The notes below the pieces were generated by a model. It saw only the letters and a program-made list of their open reading frames with translations. It did no database searches and was not told the DNA's origin. From Spirogloea muscicola (Eukaryota > Streptophyta > Zygnematophyceae > Spirogloeales > Spirogloeaceae): 11,705 nucleotides of DNA. Location: the NCBI GenBank assembly GCA_009602725.1, contig WELB01000297.1:22357-34061 (forward strand), given 5' to 3'. The translations under genes and the position numbers were made by a program. Below are positions 5,280-11,705 of this stretch, one piece after another. The stretch's first letter is position 1; each line of letters starts with the position of its first letter.

Positions 5280-7983
5280 TCACGACTCTCCATAGTATCT
5301 GGACATGTAGGAAGAAGCTAAAACAGCCTGAGGGCCAGCCTTTGCACGCGGGCAGCTTGGGAAATTAGAAAAGGTGTCATATATGGGCGATGTGGAAGGA
5401 AGGCCATAGTCGTTGTTGGCGACATCCGCAAATTGCAAGCCATTTGCAGAGTTAGCTGTCACGGCATCAGACTCGTTGAAGTCAAGGTACTGTATAGAGT
5501 TGATCAAGGGAAGCGTGGGTAAAATGTCCGTGCCATACATTTGGGGCCGGCTCGTTGATGTGGCGGCTAACACAACACTCTGCAGATTGTATACAACGTA
5601 TGGAGGAGCATCAGTGCAAAAGCAATTATAAGCACTTAAACGCTAAGTCATTGTCCTGGTACATCTCGTAACAGCTACACGGGAGGAGACTTTGCGGAAG
5701 GTCAAGAAGGGTAAGTCTCTCTAACGTGCTACTGAAGGGAAGACAAGGAGTGGCTATTGTTAAACTTGCAGCTCACCTGCCATAAATTTCCAGTGGGCAT
5801 GCCGCTACAGTTGCCCGTCTGCTCAGCTGTAAGATTCGTGCCAGTGTTGCAGTTGGTGCCGTTGATTGATGTTTTGCTGCAGAATTCGTTAAGTTAAGGG
5901 TTGGCCTGAACATTGATTGACACTGTACTTCAGGACAGATGAGACATCACGAGGTGAGGCACAAATATCCGGACGTGTTGGCTGTCTTATTGCGGCGGAC
6001 AAGGTCGTCAGTGTAATGTACATTCTGAGCTGGAAAGAGCATGACAAGGTGGCGACACAGATCCTGTCAGCTAGTGTAGATTCTCTGAAAAGAAGAAGCG
6101 AATCTTACTGCCTGAAATTCAGTGGAGCTGAAGTACAACTTCCGCTGCTCGTCCCAGAATGCGCCGGGGTCAGAGGCGCAATTCCAGAGGAGCTGCGGAG
6201 CAATGAAGCCGGGCTGCAAATAGGGTTCTGCAATGACCATGCCGTAGATGAAATTATGGTGGCCTGTGTTGGCCTTGAGTCCATTTCCGCTCCCTATGTA
6301 GACCATGCCGTTGACAAGATAGTCGGAGCTCGCAAAGTCAAGATAGAGGCAGTGCGGAGCAGGCCCCACGACATAGTTGCATCGCAATGTATTGTCTGCA
6401 CACGATACGCGACGTACCATATCAACCATTTATCCCTATCGTTGAAAAGCAGATGCAGGGCCAGATAAAGCTACGACTTATCTAGAGACGACTGGATGAG
6501 ACGAAAAAACTTGGGCACTAACGCTGGCACGTGCAGGGTTGGCATAAAGTATCAAGCACAACATACTTGGATTGATCCAGTGCGTCACGGCATAGATGCC
6601 AGCGCCGTCAGGCAGTATATTGGTCGAAGTGGTGACTGTGATGTAGTTGTTATTGATGTCATTGTTCATGGCTGGCAATAAAGAACAAGCGAGCTGCATG
6701 TTATATGAAGCCTCTTCTCAGAACATTGGAAGCTATTTAACTCAGACGTGCAGGACAACGGCATAGACTTAACAGCGTGGACACCCGCACTGGCTATTAA
6801 ACACGCTGCTACAACTGGAAAGCATTTGCTTGAGCAGGCATGCAAGGCGCCCAAAGGCTCGTGTTGAGGTACGAGACTAATCACCATATCATCTCAACCT
6901 GAGAGACAGCAAATTACTGTCATCAAGTAGCCAGCCTACGACCAACACAGCAGCTTCAGCATTGGGAGCACACATGCAGGAGTTGCTCACCATCCGCGAC
7001 ATTGTGGGCGCCACGACCAAGCGAGATTCCAGAGAAGATGAAGTCCGTGATATAGTTGTTGATAACCTGTACGCCGACGCTGCCGTATGCAATGTTGACG
7101 CCCGTGACGTACCCACGGAGGATATTGTTGCTGATCACGTGGCCGTCGCTGGCCGTCGTCCAATACCCGCCACCGGTGTTTCCAAGGATGACTGCAAAGT
7201 CGAAGCTTTCCACTGTGCAGGAGTCAAGTAGGATGGAGTTGCCCTGGAAGATGTGCACGCCGCCGCTGATCGACGAGTTGGCGACCTGGATGCGCGACGA
7301 CCTCAAGACGACGACTGCAGGGCAGTAGGTGTCGTCGAGGTACTGGTACGCCTTGTAGGTGCACATGGTCGAAGTGCCATTCACGATCGGGAGTCTGATG
7401 TCGACGTCCTGCCAGAGGACGTCGGCTGCACCCATGATGCTCAATGCGGGCATCATGTCGTTGTCTGATGTGAGCGCGTACCGTGCGCCTGCAGCCGAGC
7501 ATATGATCGTGCACGAGTACTTGGCCCCGAGGATGAGCGTATTGGTGATGTTGACGTCGCTTTGGAGCTCCAGCACGACAGTCTGGTTGCCGGGGAGCCG
7601 CTGTCGCTTGCTTATGTCGTTGACGCTTCTCACCTCGATGAGCCTTTGATTCCTACTGCAAGCTGCGGGCGAAGACCGACGGCAACAGCAGGCCATTAGC
7701 TCTTGCTGCAGAGGGCGGTGTTTCGTGGCCAGAGCCATCACAGAGGCACAGAATAGCCGGAGTGACGATGGCGGCCCATTTGCAGCATAGCAACCCAATA
7801 CATCATAGCACCAGAAGAAGGCAAACTGAATTACGTGTTAGAGTATATTCAAGTCCCACCTGCTGAGGCGCCCGCACAGGCCAGAAGGACGGCGAGCACG
7901 GCTGGGCCCAGCCGGAGCACGACGAGCGTCAGAGCCGTGGGCAGCAGGACGCTGCGTTGGCGCGGAAGGAGGGAGGGCCCCAT
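5280..7983 (-). CDS. Secreted right-handed parallel beta-helix protein, six exons
   Basis: Proposed exons on the minus strand are 7983-7860, 7662-6991, 6671-6567, 6395-6109, 5818-5777 and 5579-5280, giving 1530 nt or 509 residues. Donors are GTGGGA, GTGAGC, GTATGT, GTAAGA and GTGAGC; all acceptors end in AG and phases match. Residues 1-41 form a signal peptide (ALTLVVLRLGPAVLAVLLAC, then AGASA). Residues ~67-135 (NQTVVLELQSDVNITNTLIL, LSIMGAADVLWQDVDIRL) are the typical N-terminal beta-helix entry. Residues ~160-350 hold short rungs such as HVISNNILRGYVTGVNI, VQVINNYITDFIFSGISL and GAGIYAVTHWINP. The C-terminus (DVANNDYGLPSTSPIYDTF) resembles the closing segment of beta-helix polysaccharide-lyase-like proteins. 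NxS/T sites suggest secretion. No catalytic residues can be assigned; a role at the cell surface or on polysaccharide is inference. The exon 5 acceptor is uncertain. Confidence 0.75.
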
Positions 7984-8250
7984 AGCCAGACCGATGCGGC
8001 AGAGATTGCGAGCAGTTCAATCTCTCAGCTTGCCCGGCACCGTCGGCAGTAGCAGCAGTGGGTTGCTTGATGCGCCGCAGTGGTGCGCGAGGTGCGAGAT
8101 ATAGAGAGAGGGAGGGCGGGAGGGGAGCGAGGGAGGTAGGGAGGCTGCGGCTGCGACGAGGCAGAGGCCTTCGGGGGCCTTCGGTGGGGCCCGGGGGAGA
8201 GCTTCTTATGAGGAAGGGCTGCCAGGCGGCGGCGGGCCTTGAGCAAAGTA
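7984..8250 (-). promoter_or_regulatory. Putative 5' UTR and core promoter of the beta-helix gene
   Basis: Upstream of the proposed ATG (7983-7981) the sense (minus) strand is rich in C and T. A CTCCCTCCCTCTCTCTATAT block near 8115-8095 resembles the pyrimidine patches and TATA-like elements of plant-type core promoters. The TATAT lies about 115 bp from the ATG. This is positional inference; no start site can be read from sequence. Confidence 0.3.
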
Positions 8251-8280
8251 CAGAGGGAGGGAGGGGGGAGAGAGAGGGGN

Positions 8281-8315
<35 letters not shown>

Positions 8316-8550
8316 CGGGGGGGTGTGGGGCCGCCCCGAGTTGGAAAGGGGCTTCCCGGGGGCTGGGCGGGAAGTCCGTGAGCGGGAGTGCTCGGGGTGG
8401 GGAGGTGGGGAGGGGAAAAGGGAAGGAGGCCGGAGAGGCACCTGTGGGCCCAAGGGAGCGGCTGGTATAAAATCAAGACTGGCTGCGGTGAGAGAGGGAG
8501 GGGAGGGAGGGGGAGGTGAGGGGAGAGGGGGACAGAGGAGGCCCGATTGG
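8090..8550. repeat. Polypurine, G-rich low-complexity region with A28 run
   Basis: The plus strand is dominated by G and A. An almost pure purine run spans 8252-8315 and includes an N at 8280, 28 consecutive A (8281-8308) and seven G. Further G clusters at 8317-8330 and 8491-8516 fit the G3+N1-7 quadruplex pattern. Open frames here are artefacts of the bias. A TATAAAAT at 8465-8472 lies on the plus strand, but no convincing gene follows it. Confidence 0.7.
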
Positions 8551-8570
8551 AGGGGGGAGAACCGCTGGCT

Positions 8571-9095
8571 ACGTGGCAGACCTGCGTCAGCAGGCGGCGC
8601 ACGCCGGCCGGGAATTCAAAATCCCCAGGGGTCAATGCCGGGAGGTTTGACGCACAAGCGAGGAGGCTGACGTGATGGGTACTTGCCGACGTGGAAAGGA
8701 GCGCCCATCTGACGGGGTTACAGACGTGGCATGCTTCCTCCCTCCGACATTAGTTTCACGAGTTGGAGTCGCGATAAGCAGCTAATCATCAGAAGAAGAG
8801 GAATGAGGCCTTCCCAGCTGTCTCATCATTTCGGAAGCTGCCAGGTCAACCTGCGGCTGCCCGAGCGGGACGGACTACGTGGCGCCCACCTCGACGCCAT
8901 CTGGCAGGAGTAGCGCGCATCCGCACTGTCAAATCCCACCCTGGATAGTTCCCAAGGGGGGATGGCTGCCGGCCGTGCATGTCACGTGCGCGGCTCCTCG
9001 TCACGTGCCTCACCGGACGTCCCCGTTCCCGGGGCGGCACGGCCCCGCTCCACCCGCGGCCCCGCGCACGTGCGCAAGTCCCGCAGCGCCACGTG
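8571..9095. promoter_or_regulatory. Cluster of ACGTG/G-box motifs
   Basis: ACGTG cores start on the plus strand at 8571, 8670, 8689, 8724, 8877, 8984, 9003, 9068 and 9091. The last four are full CACGTG palindromes (8983-8988, 9002-9007, 9067-9072, 9090-9095), in two pairs 19 and 23 bp apart. G-boxes bind bZIP and bHLH factors in plants and algae. No open frame in this stretch looks coding, so a regulatory role for a flanking gene is possible. The GC-rich composition raises the chance rate, so this remains a candidate. Confidence 0.4.
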
Positions 9096-9300
9096 GCAAC
9101 CGTGAGCTGGCCCTGCCGGCCCGCGGCCCGACGTCGCCGCCGGCCGCATTTCGTTGACGGCGCGTGAAGCCACGGCCGCTTACGAAGTCCACCATTGGAT
9201 GGGAAGTCCGAAAGTCAACGCACTCAACTTGCACGGACCGGCGAGCGTGGCCGGTATGCCAACGCTCGCCAGCCTCTGCCTTCATGAGAAAGTCTCTTCC

Positions 9301-9350
9301 AGTAAAGGGCGATGTAATGGAGACTGGCTATAAGCCAGCCCAGAAGAATG
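9301..9350 (-). repeat. Diverged orphan retroelement tail
   Basis: Minus-strand order is ATTCTTCTGGGCTGGC, hairpin CTGGCT (9324-9329)/AGCCAG (9333-9338) with loop ATA, then CATTACATCGCCC. This corresponds to ATTCTTTTTGGGCTGGC, hairpin and ATGGGCGAGC of the alpha/beta tails. It is about 5.5 kb from the main cluster and much more diverged, yet the stem still pairs. Confidence 0.5.
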
Positions 9351-9358
9351 AGTGAGCT

Positions 9359-10559
9359 GATTCCAAGGGGCCTTCAGTTGCTCGGCGGCGGCGTCCACGA
9401 CGAGCACCGCTGCATTATCCCCGCCAATGATGGTAGCGGCAGTCAGCGTATGCTGTCTATCACCAGCAACTTACTGGCTAAGGCTGGGCTGTGATTGATG
9501 TGTTGATTATGGATATGGCTTGCTTTTGCCAGCTCTGCAGCCGAGCGGCTGCATGTGGCTGCTCTTTCTGGCTCGACGAACGTTGAGGCTGAGGCGACAA
9601 GCCCGGAGCAGCGAGCAGCTCAAGCACCAGACTGCCACCATCCCTTCCGAAAGCGCTTCTCTCTTCCAGATGAGCTGGTTGGGCTGGCCCATGCCAGCCA
9701 TCACCCTATTGCCGGTGCTGCTAGCCGAATCCGGGCCTCTCTAAGGCACACCGCTACCTTTAAAGGTGCATGCGAAGTCCGCTAGATCTGCCATTCAATA
9801 GCGTGACAGTCTACATGGGCCCTAAGACGTTGTGGACTTGTGGGCTAGCCTTTCACAGCCGCCGCCTGGTTTTGTTCGAGCCTTCACTTGAAGGAGCTTC
9901 AGATCTTTAATTCTATCGACTGGCGGTTCTCATGTGTTGACCCACTTAATGCGGCTCTCGGTCGGCGGATCACCTCTTCTTCCTTCACCAGGCATTGCAT
10001 GTCTTGGAGGGCCTGGAACGACAGCCACAGCACGCAAGGAGGAGAATGGGCATCCGTAGCACAGGCAGTTGGAAGCTCGCCCTCTCTTGCGGGAATCAGA
10101 TGCCCGCCATCGGCAACCCAGTCGCAACAGCCTGCGGCAAGCAGGCTGCTGAACATTCTTAGCAAAGATTGCCTGACACTCGTATTGTCTGTTTGTGCAC
10201 ATCATCGTTCCTGTCACTGAAAGCCCGACAGTAAAATTGCGGTGTGTGTCGTGTTGGCTGCCAATATTTCCCCTCACACTGAAGGCTTTTAGGAACCTGA
10301 GATCCTCGTCTGATATACGTTCTTCTCCTTTGCTGCTCGAGGCATCGTCGTTATTAATATTCCTACATACGTCGTCCATGCAATCCGAGAACGTAACACA
10401 GAGAGATAATATGTAGAATAGGCAGGTGGCCGGTCCACAAGACAATGATGGGGGGCTGAATTGCACACAAAATTTTGGATCAGACGGCGACAATGGGGAC
10501 CAACAGCTGGTCAACAGATGCGTCACCAGCATCATCGGCTGACGAAAAGAAAAGAGGCG
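9359..10559. other. Stretch with no confident gene
   Basis: Several frames are open but none shows a known family. On the minus strand 9477-9288 reads VAGDRQHTLTAATIIGGDNA followed by AVLVVDAAAEQLKAPW and then runs through the orphan tail, so its end is tail-derived. A minus-strand ATG at 10379 opens MDDVCRNINNDDASSSKGEE and RISDEDLRFLKAFS, followed by a possible donor GTGAGG at 10277. This could be a first exon, but no partner exon was found. The plus-strand frame 9555-9785 is not recognised. Confidence 0.3.
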
Positions 10560-11705
10560 TCACTGGCGGGGCTGCTTGGACAGCGCGCCAAGCAGCGCCG
10601 CTGCAGCCACGTAAAAGGCTATGGTGGGCGTGACACCACCCTCTCTGCCGCCGAGCTCCATGGCGTGCCACGCGGCCGTGCCAGCTTGTTTGATGCTGAT
10701 TAGAGCAGCTTGCGCCACGCTCGGCACTGCCGCGAAGTCTGCCGGTGACTGCAATGGCCGAGTGGCAAGCTGAGATAATTTTGAAGCACTTACAAACATG
10801 ACGGTCTAAGTATGTTGCGCAGATCCACAACCATTCAGGCGTTAAGTTCGGCTGCTGCTTGCATGCGACACAGGAAGGTGGGTCGGAGCAGCAGAAGCAC
10901 GTGTATGCAGCGAAGCTGCCACTGCTAGCAGCGGCATCTATGAATATGGCGGCAAAGGTGCACCTATCCAACCGCTCCGAATGCGGTTGTAAAGAATGAA
11001 GCCAGCGCGCCCTTCATCGCGGCACCCCATGCGTCCATGAAACTCTGAGTTTTGAAGAGCACAGACTTGCACGGATGTGTTAGTGCTCAAAAAATTCCAT
11101 ATACAGCCATCACAAGTAGCGGTGATATCTCTGTGGTTCTTAGGAGAATTGAGCGCAAACTCATGGCCTGCAAACCTGCGTGCGCTGGCGGTCAGGCTCA
11201 TGAATTGCTGCTGCCAGATCGCATCATCTTAAGCTTGAGGTTGCTGCGCGAACTTGGACCACAAGGTCCAGTCTAGCCGTGGATGTCGTGGGGCCTTTCA
11301 TCCACTAGCGATGACCAACATAAATGGTAGCTGGGTTATAAGCTTTAGGGTTTGGGTGGTCAAAGCATGGGTACAACAAGACTCGAGACATGTGTTTGAG
11401 GAGATCATAAAGGAAAAGTGCTGGCGAGCTCCGTACCCCGAGTCCCAAAACCCAGAGCCCTCCTGCTTTGGCAGGCGTGAGAGAGACGAGCTAAGCTCAA
11501 ACCCTAGTACTGAGCCTAACCCCTAAACCCTAGACCCTGACATGACCAGGTTACCACAGTTTGCCTGAGAAATTAGGTGAGACGAGCTCACGTAGGCGCG
11601 GGCCGCCGCGTCGCCCACGGACGCGGCCTGCGCCTGCGTAAAGCCCGCGGCGGCGGCGCCGACGCAAGGCGGCAGCAGCGCGTACCGCGACGCGGCGGCC
11701 AGCCG
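10560..11705 (-). CDS. Partial spliced gene, small hydrophobic protein of unknown family
   Basis: Three candidate exons share phase 0. The right-edge exon (11705-11592) reads RLAAASRYALLPPCVGAAAA then GFTQAQAASVGDAAARAY and ends at donor GTGAGC. A middle exon starts after CTCAG at 11044 and reads SFMDAWGAAMKGALASFFTT then AFGA; its donor is unclear (GTTGGA at 10972; the better GTGCAC at 10963 would include an in-frame TAG). The last exon starts at 10769 after ATCTCAG. It reads LATRPLQSPADFAAVPSVAQ and onward, with a hydrophobic segment TPTIAFYVAAAALLGALS near the end, and stops at 10562-10560. The alanine-rich, coding-like composition and matching phases support a gene continuing beyond the window. 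I do not recognise the family. The middle exon is the weakest part. Confidence 0.4.
11342..11530. repeat. Inverted plant-type telomere-like motifs
   Basis: TTTAGGGTTTGGG occurs at about 11344-11356 on the plus strand. AAACCCTAG (about 11501-11509) and CCCTAAACCCTAGACCCT (about 11521-11538) give the opposite orientation ~150 bp further on. These are one to two degenerate TTTAGGG/CCCTAAA units, too few for a telomere. They could be an interstitial telomere scar or teloboxes. They lie in the putative intron after the donor at 11591 of the right-edge gene. Confidence 0.5.

Noticed and set aside
5917-6468. 183-residue plus-strand open frame
   Set aside because: It is antisense to exon 4 and intron 4 of the beta-helix gene; the minus strand shows signal peptide, splice sites and matching phases.
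6962-7649. Several plus-strand open frames of ~90 residues
   Set aside because: They are shadows of exon 2 of the beta-helix gene.
7838-8670. Long proline-, glycine- or arginine-rich frames over the purine tract
   Set aside because: They come from low-complexity composition and cross a homopolymer and an N.
8731-8913. 60-residue plus-strand frame after a TATAAAAT at 8465
   Set aside because: No recognisable domain, composition does not look coding, and the TATA-like motif is 260 bp away.
9665-9705. GGGCTGGCCCATGCCAGCC as another retroelement tail
   Set aside because: It pairs well, but the flanks lack ATTCTTTTT and ATGGGCGAGC, so a link to the tail family cannot be supported.
9930-10535. 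201-residue minus-strand frame starting 25 bp after the stop at 10560
   Set aside because: Most of it has no coding character and it lies where a 3' UTR would be; only the MDDVCRN... piece (10379-10278) was kept as a weak exon candidate.

Overview
The window looks like nuclear DNA of a eukaryote, most likely a green alga or a similar GC-rich protist. The reasons are a spliced gene with canonical GT-AG introns, retroelement debris of a non-LTR type, plant-type CCCTAAA telomere-like motifs and no bacterial operon structure. The exact lineage cannot be fixed from sequence alone.

Left part (1-3840). After a degenerate 107-bp minisatellite (1-260) comes a dense cluster of broken non-LTR (LINE-like) retroelement copies. 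I sort them into three related subfamilies by their last encoded residues and tails: alpha (...SDLRLLSRGY), beta (...SDLMLLTRGY) and gamma (...SDLYVLTRGY). All end in a short tail that carries a small hairpin and finishes with ATGGGCGAGC. Alpha and beta use GGGCTGG-loop-CCAGCCC; gamma uses GGCCA-loop-TGGCC. Most copies are on the minus strand, head to tail, cut at different 5' points, with the cut end lying against the tail of the next copy. Two junctions are inverted, one alpha copy is interrupted by a gamma copy, and one junction carries an N. The longest copy (about 1885-1121, minus) keeps a zinc-finger-like CxC...HxxxC motif followed by a restriction-like endonuclease signature (RVD-x14-D). 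This resembles the C-terminus of R2/CRE/NeSL-type site-specific non-LTR elements.

Middle (3841-7983). About 1.4 kb without a recognisable gene is followed by a well-supported six-exon minus-strand gene (7983 to 5280). It encodes a predicted 509-residue secreted protein with a signal peptide and a right-handed parallel beta-helix. All exon phases can be matched; only the exon 4/5 junction is ambiguous. Its upstream flank (7984-8550) is strongly purine-rich on the plus strand and holds an A28 run next to an N.

Right part (8551-11705). A GC-rich stretch holds nine ACGTG cores, including four palindromic CACGTG G-boxes within 113 bp. A diverged orphan hairpin tail lies near 9301-9350. About 1.2 kb has no confident gene. 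A probable minus-strand gene follows, entering from the right edge with a donor at 11591 and a hydrophobic C-terminal exon ending at 10560. Inverted telomere-like motifs lie in its putative intron.

The genes do not form a pathway. The most notable material is the self-associated retroelement array with its conserved hairpin tails.
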